From Arthrobacter woluwensis (lineage in GTDB: Bacteria; Actinomycetota; Actinomycetes; Actinomycetales; Micrococcaceae), in contig NZ_FNSN01000006.1 in assembly GCF_900105345.1 (NCBI RefSeq), positions 1 through 34,547 on the forward strand: 34,547 nucleotides of DNA. The letters run 5' to 3'. Numbering within the stretch: the stretch's first letter is position 1; each line of letters opens with the position of its first letter. The notes beneath the pieces were generated by a model, which was not told the origin of the DNA, did no database searches, and was given only the letters and a program-made list of their open reading frames with translations. Of the stretch, positions 11,791 through 19,308 are shown in pieces. Made by a program: the position numbers and the translations under genes.

Positions 11791-12990
11791 TCAGGCCGTG
11801 AGCTGCTTGCTCAACTTGGTCATGGCGTCGGTGAGGCGCTTGATGTCGGTCCTGGTCCGGTAGCCTCGGGTCACGGAGCGCACGGAGTGGCCGAGGATGT
11901 CCATGATGAGGTCTTCGGGTACACCCGCCGCGTAGAGCAGATCCGCTGTGGTGTGGCGGGAGCCGTGCAGGACGATGTCGTCCGGGAGGCCAGCGCCGGC
12001 CAGAACCTCCTTCCACCTGTCGGTCGCAGCGTCCGGGTCCCACGCCTGACCATTCCGAGTGAATACCAACTCGTCCTCTGCTGCCTGGACCGCAAGGCCC
12101 ATGATCGACTTGAGCGGTTCCACGAGCGGGATGATCCGCCAGCCCTTGGACGACTTGGGGCGGGTCAGGTAAAGGGAGCCGTTCAGGTGCCGGTACTCGT
12201 AGTCTGCGGCTGCGTCACGCTTGAGGTTGGGGATCCGTTGAAGCTGCCAGGAAAGGTCAAGGAGGTCCTGCACCCGGTCGCGCTCAAGGCCAAGAATCTC
12301 GCCACGGCGAGCGCCCGTCAGTAGGTAGGTGGCCCACAGCGGGCCGTCCTCGATGGTCGTGCAGTAGGCAAGGAGCTGGATCGCCTCTTCCAGGCTAAGG
12401 GCCTTCTGTTCGGCCTTCCTGGGGCGCGGGCGCGCGGCCCGGTCGCAGGGATTGCTTCTGAGGATCCCGTCACTCACGGCGGTCTTGAGGGCCGCGCTCA
12501 TGGCGTTGTGGACGTTCAGGGCGTACGTGGACGAGAGCATGACGACATCGTCCGGCCATTCCTCCTGCGGCTTCTCACGGAGACCTTTGGGCTTCGGGGT
12601 GTTCAGTACCCTGTCGTGGACCTTGCGGATGTGGGCCGGGGTGATCTTCTCGAGCGGCAACGACCCCAGCTCGGGGATTGCGAACCCGACGAGCCCCGAC
12701 CGGTATCCGGCGAGAGTCTTAGGCCGGGTGTCCAGACGGGGCGCGATGTCGTCCAGCCAATGCATGAACCACTTGTCGGCGCGCCATGAGGCAGTGGGCA
12801 TGTCGCCGACTTCGGCAAGCTGGGCTTTGAACTCGCGGAGCTGCTTGATGACCGTGCCGCGATCCTTGTTCCGGAACACCTTGCGTCGGCGCTTGCCGTT
12901 CTCGGACGGAAGCTCGAGCGAGCAGGTCCAGAGACCCTGGGCGTTCTTGTAGATACTGCCGTCGCCTTTGGCTCTGGTCTTGGTTGCCAT
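11791..12990 (-). CDS. int: Tyrosine integrase
   Basis: 399 residues. The N-terminal part (GDGSIYKNAQGLWTCSLELP) is the arm-type DNA-binding domain, followed by a core-binding domain at about 65-175 (WLDDIAPRLDTRPKTLAGYR). The catalytic domain carries Arg228 (TGARRGEI), Lys near 279-282 (RPKSSKGWR), His342-x-x-Arg345 (HGSRHT), His368 (LGHS) and the nucleophile Tyr377 (RGYRTRT), so all catalytic residues are present. It catalyses site-specific integration and excision, presumably between the adjacent attP and a host tRNA-Phe gene. A terminator follows the stop. The two gtgtagcc repeats just upstream of its start are arm sites, so Int may repress its own gene. Confidence 0.95.
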   Translation of the reverse strand: MATKTRAKGDGSIYKNAQGLWTCSLELPSENGKRRRKVFRNKDRGTVIKQLREFKAQLAEVGDMPTASWRADKWFMHWLDDIAPRLDTRPKTLAGYRSGLVGFAIPELGSLPLEKITPAHIRKVHDRVLNTPKPKGLREKPQEEWPDDVVMLSSTYALNVHNAMSAALKTAVSDGILRSNPCDRAARPRPRKAEQKALSLEEAIQLLAYCTTIEDGPLWATYLLTGARRGEILGLERDRVQDLLDLSWQLQRIPNLKRDAAADYEYRHLNGSLYLTRPKSSKGWRIIPLVEPLKSIMGLAVQAAEDELVFTRNGQAWDPDAATDRWKEVLAGAGLPDDIVLHGSRHTTADLLYAAGVPEDLIMDILGHSVRSVTRGYRTRTDIKRLTDAMTKLSKQLTA

Positions 12991-13008
12991 GGAGTCCCCC
13001 TGATGATG

Positions 13009-13041
13009 GTGTAGCCATTAGTGTAGCCATTGCTGGCTACA
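13009..13041. repeat. attP arm-type integrase sites, integrase side
   Basis: GTGTAGCCATT occurs at 13009-13019 and 13021-13031 (12-base period), and an inverted TGGCTACA lies at 13034-13041. The same pair with the same period recurs at 13311-13333 on the other side of the att core. Confidence 0.7.
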
Positions 13042-13096
13042 GCTAGCCTATTGCAGCGTCTCGATTGACGCCAGAATCCGCGTGATTTAGCGGTTT

Positions 13097-13117
13097 TTGC
13101 TACTCCCAGGGTAGCAA
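13097..13117. repeat. Inverted repeat next to the att core
   Basis: TTGCTAC (13097-13103) and GTAGCAA (13111-13117) flank a 7-base centre immediately beside the tRNA-like core. This may be a core-type or accessory-protein site. Confidence 0.4.
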
Positions 13118-13121
13118 GACG

Positions 13122-13168
13122 TTCGACTGAAAATCGAAAGGTCACCGGATCGACGCCGGTCGGAGCCA
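13122..13168 (+). other. attP core: 3' half of a tRNA-Phe(GAA) gene
   Basis: TTCGA-CTGAAAA-TCGAA (13122-13138) is a perfect 5-bp anticodon stem with a 7-base loop and anticodon GAA. A 5-base variable loop AGGTC follows, then a T-arm with stem ACCGG/CCGGT (13144-13160, loop ATCGACG, where A replaces the usual first T), then the acceptor strand CGGAGCC and discriminator A at 13168. No matching 5' half (GGCTCCG) exists upstream. This is the usual way a phage carries the part of the tRNA it replaces at attB. Crossover probably occurs in the anticodon loop, with the stem halves acting as core integrase sites. Confidence 0.85.
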
Positions 13169-13174
13169 CTGAAA

Positions 13175-13216
13175 CCCTCGCCTAGCTTCTACATGGCGAG
13201 GGCTTCTTCTTTTCCC
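13175..13216 (+). terminator. tRNA-gene terminator carried by attP
   Basis: CCCTCGCC (13175-13182) pairs with GGCGAGGG (13195-13202), followed by CTTCTTCTTTT. It lies seven bases after the tRNA end, and integration would leave it behind the rebuilt host tRNA gene. Confidence 0.7.
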
Positions 13217-13310
13217 CGTGATTCCGCGAGTTTTGGCAGCATGGCGGGGCTTTTTTGTGCCCGGAATCTGACTCGCAATGCCCCCGTCTGGGCGTGCGCT
13301 CGCGGGTCAG

Positions 13311-13333
13311 GTGTAGCCATTCGTGTAGCCATA
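13311..13333. repeat. attP arm-type integrase sites, distal side
   Basis: GTGTAGCCATT (13311-13321) and GTGTAGCCATA (13323-13333) repeat the integrase-side pair with the same 12-base period, about 150-180 bases from the core. This marks the second arm of attP. Confidence 0.7.
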
Positions 13334-13421
13334 CGCATTACGGCAAGCTGGGGGACGCTGGGATGTGCTGAGGCATGCTGGCTTTATCTTCATACGGCTC
13401 TTCGCACGACCGCCGCGAGGT

Positions 13422-13427
13422 TATGAT
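13422..13427 (+). promoter_or_regulatory. Possible -10 box of the TM2-Ltp gene promoter
   Basis: TATGAT lies 62 bases upstream of ATG 13489. The -35 region is poor (TCTTCG at the right distance). The gene faces away from attP and has no upstream partner on its strand, so a promoter must lie in 13334-13480. Confidence 0.35.
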
Positions 13428-13488
13428 TTCAGGACAGCTGGTTAGGGAAGTCCAGCTACCACCACTCAACCTCTTTGAAGGATCTATT

Positions 13489-14322
13489 ATGACGTACCCC
13501 CAAACGCCCCCTCCGTATGCCCAGCAGCAGGTTCCGTACCAGGCTCAGCCGCAGGTCGGGCAGAAGTCCTTCCTTGTGACCTGGCTGCTCTCGCTCTTGC
13601 TGGGTGGGCTCGGCATTGACCGGTTCTACCTGGGCAAGATCGGCACCGGCATCCTGAAGCTCATCACACTCGGTGGCTTCGGCATCTGGGCGTTGATCGA
13701 CCTCATCTTGGTCTTGGCGAACAAGCAGACCGATAAGCAGGGTCTGAAGCTTGAGGGCTACGAGAAGCACAAGCTCATCGCGATCATCATCTCTGTGGTG
13801 GTGATCCTCATCGGTGGCATCAGTAGCGCCGTGAACGGTGCGAATGCCGGTTCCAAGGTATCGTCCCTGTCTGATGTTCCCGCCGTTTCGACGGATGCTC
13901 CTGTGGTAGAGAAGACGGTTGACCCGGCTGCGGCGGCAGCGGAATCTTCCGCGTCCGCGAAGGCTTCGGCCGAGGCTAAGGCGCAGGCTGCTGCTGATGC
14001 TAAGGCCGCTGCGGAAGAGGCCGCGAATCGTGGCACGGTCGGCCAGCAGAACGCGAAGGCCAAGGCGGAGAACTACCTCTCGTTCACTGCTTTCTCCCGT
14101 TCCGGCCTGATCAAGCAGCTTCAGTTTGAGAAGTTCCCTGCCGCTGATGCAACGTGGGCGGTTGACCACATCAAGGTTGATTGGAATGCCCAGGCCGCCG
14201 CCAAGGCCAAGCAGTACTTGGACACCACCTCGTTCTCCCGGGGTAGCCTGATTGACCAGCTCGTGTTCGAAGGCTTCACCCAGGAGCAGGCTGCTTACGG
14301 AGCGACCAAGGCTGGACTCTGA
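13489..14322 (+). CDS. TM2-domain protein with two Ltp repeats; probable superinfection exclusion (lysogenic conversion) protein
   Basis: 277 residues from ATG 13489 (GAAGGA upstream). Order: a Pro/Gln-rich cytoplasmic-type start; a TM2 domain at about 25-80 (SFLVTWLLSLLLGGLGIDRF, then YLGKIGTGILKLITLGGFGI); a third membrane segment near 97-115 (KLIAIIISVVVILIGG). An Ala/Lys/Glu-rich linker follows, then two copies of the 'host cell surface-exposed lipoprotein' (Ltp) repeat at about 184-277, marked by YLSFTAFSRSGLIKQLQFE and YLDTTSFSRGSLIDQLVFEG. Ltp repeats in the Streptococcus thermophilus phage TP-J34 protein block DNA entry of other phages. Here TM2 replaces the lipid anchor. The gene sits alone next to attP with its own terminator, as prophage-expressed genes do. 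Confidence 0.8.
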   Translation: MTYPQTPPPYAQQQVPYQAQPQVGQKSFLVTWLLSLLLGGLGIDRFYLGKIGTGILKLITLGGFGIWALIDLILVLANKQTDKQGLKLEGYEKHKLIAIIISVVVILIGGISSAVNGANAGSKVSSLSDVPAVSTDAPVVEKTVDPAAAAAESSASAKASAEAKAQAAADAKAAAEEAANRGTVGQQNAKAKAENYLSFTAFSRSGLIKQLQFEKFPAADATWAVDHIKVDWNAQAAAKAKQYLDTTSFSRGSLIDQLVFEGFTQEQAAYGATKAGL

Positions 14323-14355
14323 TCGGAGCGCCAACTTGGCCTGTTAAACACCGAT

Positions 14356-14397
14356 AGCGCCCCCACCACCTCATAGCGAGGTGGTGGGGGCGCTTTG
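14356..14397 (+). terminator. Strong terminator between TM2-Ltp and holin genes
   Basis: Positions 14356-14371 and 14379-14394 form a perfect 16-bp stem (AGCGCCCCCACCACCT on the first arm) with a 7-base loop, followed by TTGTCATGC on the plus strand. The stem can also slow late transcripts arriving from the minus strand, since the holin stop is at 14398. Confidence 0.75.
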
Positions 14398-14661
14398 TCA
14401 TGCTGGGCTTTTTGGTTCGGCTCCGAGGCCGATCTTGGTGAGGAAGTCGTTGACCAGTGGGAGTGCCATGACGCGGGTGATGGCTCCGGCGACTCCGAGG
14501 ACGGCCGCGGCGAGGCCTGTCGCTGCGGCCGGGTCGTGGAGGGTGGCTGCCTGATAGATGAGCGGTGCCCCTGCGATGAGTGGGAGCCCGACGGCGAGGG
14601 CGGTTCGGGCTACCGCCCGCCACGGGTAGCGGGTCTGAGTTGCTGCGCGGTGATCAGGCAT
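14398..14661 (-). CDS. Holin
   Basis: 87 residues. Two hydrophobic segments are visible: about 17-37 (VARTALAVGLPLIAGAPLIY) and about 46-66 (AATGLAAAVLGVAGAITRVM), with a charged N-terminus and a hydrophilic tail ending in GLGAEPKSPA. Length and plan match class II phage holins, which form pores that release the endolysin. It follows the endolysin gene with an eight-base overlap and is the last gene of the late operon. Confidence 0.75.
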   Translation of the reverse strand: MPDHRAATQTRYPWRAVARTALAVGLPLIAGAPLIYQAATLHDPAAATGLAAAVLGVAGAITRVMALPLVNDFLTKIGLGAEPKSPA

Positions 14662-15577
14662 CGGTTCCTCCTACTGTGACGTTGACGTCGACGCCGGATT
14701 TGAGGGCTTCCTCGGCTCCGGCTTTGGCGGCGGCCTGAACGGCACTGAGATCGATGTTCTGGCCGGTAGTTGCGGCCTTGAACGCTGCGAGTAGCCCAGC
14801 GATTTGGCCTTGGAGAGCGATGTTGCCGGTCTTCGTGTCTGCGATTTCCTGCCGCAGAGAAATTGGGCGGCCGCCGCGAGTGATCGGGCCGGTGTTGTCG
14901 CGGGCGGTCTGAGCGGCGCGCGTGCCATCAGCGATCATCTGGCGGACGCTCACGTCGCCGCTCGCGGTGCTGATGGGGCCGAGGTACTTCGCCAGGCCCT
15001 TCTCTACGGCGGAGTCGAGGTCTTTGGAGGTTGCCATGTCGAACCAGTCCTTCGTTTCAATGGGGCGGACTGCGCCGCCAGCGTTGGTGATTCCTGCGAT
15101 GCCCCACGGTTCGGTGCTGTCGTAGACGTCGGCGGGGAAGTTGACTGGGTCGCCCCAGTAGAGGTCCACGGTGGATACGTGGATGTGATCGGAGTGCGGG
15201 GATTCGCCTGTGTAGGGTTGCCACTCCCAGTTCGAGAATGCTCCGGCGATCAGAGGTGTGGTCTGCCCGGGTGTCGGGTTCATGTCGTGGATGAGGTAGG
15301 AGAACCGGCCGGTGGCGCGGCCGATGGCGCGTAGCTGCTCTGCGAGCTCACGTCCCTCCGCTTCGGGGAGGTTCCCATTGTCATCGGTGAAGATGTCAAT
15401 GGCATGCACGATTCCATTGGAGTCGGCGTTGTGGCCCGTGAAGTTGGTGGGCGACATGTAGCCAGTGACGAACTCGCTTGCACGGGCCGGGGTGTAGTCG
15501 TACCGCTTGTAGACCTCATCACGGAGCGTGACGAGGGATCTGTTCGGCCGATGATAGGCGATGGCCATGTTCGGCAC
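14654..15577 (-). CDS. Endolysin, M15-type L-Ala-D-Glu/D-Ala peptidase with C-terminal extension
   Basis: 307 residues. The N-terminal catalytic part (about 1-150) has the zinc-binding arrangement of M15 peptidases as rewritten in actinophage lysins: GHNADSNGIVHAIDIFTDDN (His and Asp ligands) and, later, ESPHSDHIHVSTVD (catalytic His-x-His). The C-terminal half is helical and Ala-rich (DLSAVQAAAKAGAEEALKSG) and ends in VNVTVGGTDA, probably an oligomerisation or wall-targeting tail. It cuts the peptide stems of peptidoglycan at lysis. It lies directly before the holin. Confidence 0.8.
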   Translation of the reverse strand: MPNMAIAYHRPNRSLVTLRDEVYKRYDYTPARASEFVTGYMSPTNFTGHNADSNGIVHAIDIFTDDNGNLPEAEGRELAEQLRAIGRATGRFSYLIHDMNPTPGQTTPLIAGAFSNWEWQPYTGESPHSDHIHVSTVDLYWGDPVNFPADVYDSTEPWGIAGITNAGGAVRPIETKDWFDMATSKDLDSAVEKGLAKYLGPISTASGDVSVRQMIADGTRAAQTARDNTGPITRGGRPISLRQEIADTKTGNIALQGQIAGLLAAFKAATTGQNIDLSAVQAAAKAGAEEALKSGVDVNVTVGGTDA

Positions 15578-15606
15578 TGAGCCTCCTCAGATGTAGGGCG
15601 AGCCCG

Positions 15607-16335
15607 TCACGGGGACGGGCTCGGGGTCGGGGTTGATGCTGTGCAGGTGTAGGTGGTGGATCCGGGCGGCTGCGGGGTGCACGTGTAGGTGACCCCGTCC
15701 TGAGTGAAGTTCCAGCTGCTCGGCGGGGAACCATCCTTGCCGTCCCGGCCCGGCATGCCCGGCGCTCCGGGGTCGCCCTTCGGGCCCGGCACTCCTGGGT
15801 CGCCCTTCTCTCCCGGGATTCCTGGCTGGCCAGCGCTTCCCGCCACGCCTGGGGCCCCGGGGATTCCAGGTTCTCCGGCACTCCCCGGCGCTCCAGCAGC
15901 ACCCGGCGCGCCGGACGCTCCCGGGCTCCCATCCCGGCCGTCACGGCCCGGGGCACCATCTCGCCCGTCAACTCCCGGGATGCCTTGGTCCCCCTTGCTT
16001 CCCGGGACGGCCGCGGTGTCCTTGGCGACCTGGTCGGCTCGCTGGCAGACCTGCTTCCCCTGTGGACTGGACTTGAAGTCGTCCTTCGCGCACGCGGCGG
16101 CGACCTGCTCCGCCAACGATTTCTTCTCGGCTGCCTGAGCTTGTGCGGCGTCGGCGGCCTGGGCGGCGTAGTTGCCGTTCTGCCATGCCAGGATCCCGCA
16201 CACCACCACCAAGAACGCGAGCAGACAGGACGAGAGCAGGAGCAGGGACTTCGTGCGCTTGTCCGCCCGGCGTGACTTGTCCACGGCCTCCTGCGCGACG
16301 GCCAGCCGCCTCTCGTTGTCTTCGAGCTGGCTCAT
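15607..16335 (-). CDS. Membrane-anchored collagen-like protein in the lysis region
   Basis: 242 residues. A charged helical start (about 1-30, MSQLEDNERRLAVAQEAVDK) is followed by one membrane segment at about 31-51 (LLLLSSCLLAFLVVVCGILA) and an Ala/Gln/Lys coiled stretch with two Cys (CAKDDFKSSPQGKQVC). Then come about 31 uninterrupted Gly-X-Y triplets (about 111-204) and a C-terminal domain with VTYTCTPQPPGSTTYTCTAS. The collagen part should form a trimeric rod projecting from the membrane. Placed beside holin and endolysin, it may be a spanin-like or surface protein, but its role is not known. Confidence 0.7.
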   Translation of the reverse strand: MSQLEDNERRLAVAQEAVDKSRRADKRTKSLLLLSSCLLAFLVVVCGILAWQNGNYAAQAADAAQAQAAEKKSLAEQVAAACAKDDFKSSPQGKQVCQRADQVAKDTAAVPGSKGDQGIPGVDGRDGAPGRDGRDGSPGASGAPGAAGAPGSAGEPGIPGAPGVAGSAGQPGIPGEKGDPGVPGPKGDPGAPGMPGRDGKDGSPPSSWNFTQDGVTYTCTPQPPGSTTYTCTASTPTPSPSP

Positions 16336-16601
16336 GACACTCCTTCCGGCCAGTCTTTCGGGTCCGGTTCGATACCGGCGGCGATGAGCTGTTCACGCCA
16401 CTTACCGGCTGCGCGCTTGACGAGTTTCGCTTCCTTCAACTCGGCCTCGAGGGCTTCGATGCGCTCTCTCAGTAGCTCTTCCACAGACGCCTCCCGCTTC
16501 TCGCGCTTCTTGTCTGACCGGCCGATGAGGTAACGGATGCCGCCACCGAGGACGGCCAGCAGTGCACCCACTGCGGTGAGTGTCGGTCCCCAGGACTCCA
16601 C
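16332..16601 (-). CDS. Second holin-like membrane protein with coiled coil
   Basis: 89 residues: one membrane segment at about 6-26 (PTLTAVGALLAVLGGGIRYL), then a strongly charged coiled coil (KKREKREASVEELLRERIEA) and a C-terminal WPEG tail. Similar one-segment proteins occur beside endolysins in actinophages, where they may be holin partners or LysZ-like proteins. It overlaps the collagen-like gene by four bases. Confidence 0.6.
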   Translation of the reverse strand: MESWGPTLTAVGALLAVLGGGIRYLIGRSDKKREKREASVEELLRERIEALEAELKEAKLVKRAAGKWREQLIAAGIEPDPKDWPEGVS

Positions 16602-16645
16602 ACGCTCCTACCTCCCTCTCCTGATGGGTTGTCGGTGGGGGAGGG

Positions 16646-16780
16646 TCACGGGACCTCCTGGATGCCGACGAGCAGTGCGGTGATCTGCTTGACGATGCTG
16701 GTGGCGATGTCGTCAGGGATGTCGCCGTTGAGGTCGATGCGCTTGCCTTCGAGAGTGATGGAGACCATTGCTTGGGCCAT
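16646..16780 (-). CDS. 44-residue protein behind the tail fibre genes
   Basis: ATG 16780 opens MAQAMVSITLEGKRIDLNGD, followed by IPDDIATSIVKQITALLVG and IQEVP. A longer frame is unsupported. It is a small beta-alpha protein with no recognised family, in the short space between the last tail protein and the lysis genes. An 11-base gap separates it from the fibre gene. Confidence 0.55.
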   Translation of the reverse strand: MAQAMVSITLEGKRIDLNGDIPDDIATSIVKQITALLVGIQEVP

Positions 16781-16791
16781 GATGTGGATCC

Positions 16792-18195
16792 TTAGCGTTT
16801 GTAGGTGTACGAGATGGTGAACAGTGCGCCGGATGCGAGGGTGAAGTTCGCCCCGACTGCGCGGATAGAAGCGGCCCCGGTAGCTAGGTTCACGAACGCG
16901 ATGGCCTGGTTGTTCAAGCCGGCCCCGACGACCTGAGTGAGAACGTAGGGGGAGTCCGCGGTAGAGCTCATCGCCGCCGATGGCAGCACGGTTCCCATCG
17001 ACGTGTACGCGGTGGTGGTGATGGTTACGTTCGCGCCCGTGTACTTCGGCACCAGCGCGATCGTGATCTTCGTTTCGCCAGCGAGTGGCTCGACGAAAAT
17101 GGACCCGCCAACGTTCCATCCCGCAGGGCTGAGCGCGCTAACGATCGACTCGGTGCCGAGGCCGTTGAGTTTCGCCTTGTCCGCCGCTGACATCGCACCC
17201 GGCGCGCTCGTGGTCGCTGCCGGGATGTCCGTGCCGGCGAGCACGACGTCACCGGTCCTACCGGCCACACTCGTCACGGCCCCGCCCACGGGTGAGCCGT
17301 TGACAGTGAAGGTCCCCACCACGTTGACGCTGTTGCTGCCCTTCAGGGTCAGCACGCCGTCACCAGTGTGGATGACGTCTACCTTGTTGGCACCCTTCTC
17401 ACTGTGGAGGGTCATCAGGCCGTCTTTGTCGAACTTGAACAGGCCCTTGTTGATGTAGGTGCCGTTGTAGTCGCTCTGCTCGTACCGGATCTGGAGACCG
17501 TCCGGTGGGCCCATCTGCCCGCCCCAGGGGCGCATGCTGAGCGCTGTGTTGGTGTGGATGACCGCTGGGTCGTCCGGTGCTGCGTTGCGCACGTAGGTTG
17601 CCACGGACAGTGCAGAATCCAGGCTGACCGACAGGCCTCCGGATTGGGACGTTCCCCCGGTGGAGGGGCTTGCCGGGTCGCCGTCTTGACGGCTCCAGTA
17701 CAGGCTCGCTCCTGCCGGGTCGATGTTCGCCGCTGAACGCCAACGCCTACCTTCGCTGTCGGTGTAGTTCAGGGACTGGATTTCGATGTTGTCGCCGTAG
17801 CGTGACGTCAAAGATGCCATGTTGGCGGGGTCGGTCTGGTAGGAAGTATTCGCTAGCCAGATCCCGGGCCGCAGCACCGGCAGGCCCGTCCAGGGTTCGA
17901 TCACTTCCCGGTTGCCCAGACTGGTGCTGACCTTGATTGGCTGGTTGGTATAGCGGTCGATGCCGTCGGCGGTGGTGGAGATGTTGCCGCCCCCGGTCAC
18001 GCTGATCTGCCCGCCGGGGACGAGGACGCCGCCTTCGACGCGGAGTGTGCCACCTGGCGGGATGGTGGATGAGCTGTTCCGGTTGGCCCCGTCAAGGGCC
18101 TGCTGCTTCCGTGCCAGCTCATCGACCCGGTTCCGCGCATCGGTGACACCGAAGGGGCGGGGGATGAAGCTGTTATCCACTGGCACCAATGTCAC
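16792..18195 (-). CDS. Tail fibre/minor tail protein
   Basis: 467 residues. A short helical start (about 20-40, NRVDELARKQQALDGAN) leads to beta-rich regions with TLRVEGGVLVPGGQISVTGG. The repeated fibre motifs TSVAGRTGDVVLAGTDIPAA and APGAMSAADKAKLNGL (about 310-345) are typical of receptor-binding or shaft segments in siphophage fibres. The C-terminus is beta-rich and ends FTISYTYKR. It is the last large tail gene before lysis, the usual place of the host-recognition protein. Confidence 0.75.
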   Translation of the reverse strand: MTLVPVDNSFIPRPFGVTDARNRVDELARKQQALDGANRNSSSTIPPGGTLRVEGGVLVPGGQISVTGGGNISTTADGIDRYTNQPIKVSTSLGNREVIEPWTGLPVLRPGIWLANTSYQTDPANMASLTSRYGDNIEIQSLNYTDSEGRRWRSAANIDPAGASLYWSRQDGDPASPSTGGTSQSGGLSVSLDSALSVATYVRNAAPDDPAVIHTNTALSMRPWGGQMGPPDGLQIRYEQSDYNGTYINKGLFKFDKDGLMTLHSEKGANKVDVIHTGDGVLTLKGSNSVNVVGTFTVNGSPVGGAVTSVAGRTGDVVLAGTDIPAATTSAPGAMSAADKAKLNGLGTESIVSALSPAGWNVGGSIFVEPLAGETKITIALVPKYTGANVTITTTAYTSMGTVLPSAAMSSTADSPYVLTQVVGAGLNNQAIAFVNLATGAASIRAVGANFTLASGALFTISYTYKR

Positions 18196-19300
18196 CTCCT
18201 GTCAGGTCGGCAAGGGTCGGCTTCCAGGTCTTCATGTCCTGGCTCAGGGAGTACCCGATGACAGGCCAGACAGCATCAAGCTCGATGGCGAACTCGTCCA
18301 GGTCGACGGGGTCTTGCCCGACGCGGACGTTGACCTGTGCGGTATCGCCCAGGGTCAGGTCCGCCGGCCCGGTGTAGTAGTCCCCGTCGCCGGGGATCTT
18401 CGCTTCAAGAGTCACGAGGGTCTGGCCGCCGAAGAACGCTTGCTTCATGCGGGCCATGTGGGCGGCGATGGTTTCTTCGCTGTCCACGCCGGAGAAGTTG
18501 CGGCGTTCTTCCAGGCGTGGCCATCCAGCGGCTTCCCGGATGGTGTCGATCCCGGGTGCGGAGATCAGCCGGGATTCGCCTTCACCGTCGCCGACTGCGG
18601 TGACGAGGGTCGCGGCGTCTCCCTGGCCCCACCGGGTCTCTGGGGTGGCGTCGGTGATGTTCACCCCGGAGATGAACGCGTGCTCCGGGGTGGTGGTGCG
18701 GTTGCCCATGGTGGGGCGCATCCGTGCGATCTTCCGCACCCGCGACTGGGCGGCGTCGGCCCATTGGATATCAATCATCCAGTCGAAGCCGGGGGAAGCG
18801 TTGGACAGTTCCGTGAGACGGTCCCCGATCCTGGTGTTCTCCGCGTCCTGATAGAGGCGTTCCAAGATCACCCCCGTCAGTGGGGCGTCCACCTCGAGGC
18901 CGATGCCGTTGACGTTCGCGGCGTTGATCATGGCGGCGAAGATGTTGGCCTGGTCGACGTCAAGGAACTCGGCGGTGGGCATGTACCGGCGCAGAAGGTA
19001 TTCCTCCACGGTCCTGCAGGGGATTTCCTGACCGTTGATACCTGGTGTGGCGGTGCTGTTGGGGATCCCGTGCCAGATGATCCGGCCATCCTCGTCGGTG
19101 ACGAGGATGAGGGACTTCCACGGAACGATCAGCTTCTCCCAGTACCGGCTCTTGTAGAGGCGGCCTTCCCCGTCGAAGAACGGGGCGAAGAACTTGCCCT
19201 CGCCCACGCCCTTGAGCTGGCGGGTCAGGTCCTCCGCGATGACCAGGGGCGCTTCGTCTAGGACGGTGCCGGTGATCAGGTCACAGATGATGAACCTCAC
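18173..19300 (-). CDS. Minor tail protein (Gp37-like baseplate/tail-associated protein)
   Basis: 375 residues, MRFIICDLITGTVLDEAPLV..., continuing with YWEKLIVPWKSLILVTDEDG and RIIWHGI. It matches the pattern of actinophage tail proteins of the ReqiPepy6 Gp37-like type (a beta-barrel hub after the distal tail protein), with VEEYLLRRYMPT typical of the family. It probably forms the hub closing the tail tube. It overlaps the fibre gene by 23 bases. Confidence 0.7.
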   Translation of the reverse strand: MRFIICDLITGTVLDEAPLVIAEDLTRQLKGVGEGKFFAPFFDGEGRLYKSRYWEKLIVPWKSLILVTDEDGRIIWHGIPNSTATPGINGQEIPCRTVEEYLLRRYMPTAEFLDVDQANIFAAMINAANVNGIGLEVDAPLTGVILERLYQDAENTRIGDRLTELSNASPGFDWMIDIQWADAAQSRVRKIARMRPTMGNRTTTPEHAFISGVNITDATPETRWGQGDAATLVTAVGDGEGESRLISAPGIDTIREAAGWPRLEERRNFSGVDSEETIAAHMARMKQAFFGGQTLVTLEAKIPGDGDYYTGPADLTLGDTAQVNVRVGQDPVDLDEFAIELDAVWPVIGYSLSQDMKTWKPTLADLTGGDIGASG

Positions 19301-19308
19301 GGCACCTC

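Noticed and set aside
13060-13168. A complete tRNA-Phe gene at the att site
   Set aside because: The 3' half is convincing, but no matching 5' acceptor strand (GGCTCCG) or D-arm is present in the 76 bases that would be needed. It is an att core, not a working tRNA.
13220-13268. Terminator formed by GATTCCG/CGGAATC and the T-run after GGGGC
   Set aside because: The arms are far apart (35 bases) and the stem next to the T-run is only five pairs, so a working terminator is doubtful. It lies in attP, where other structure is expected.
17960-19261. A 433-residue plus-strand open frame across the tail genes
   Set aside because: It is an antisense shadow of the well-supported minor tail genes: no family pattern, no ribosome site, and typical of GC-rich third-position bias.
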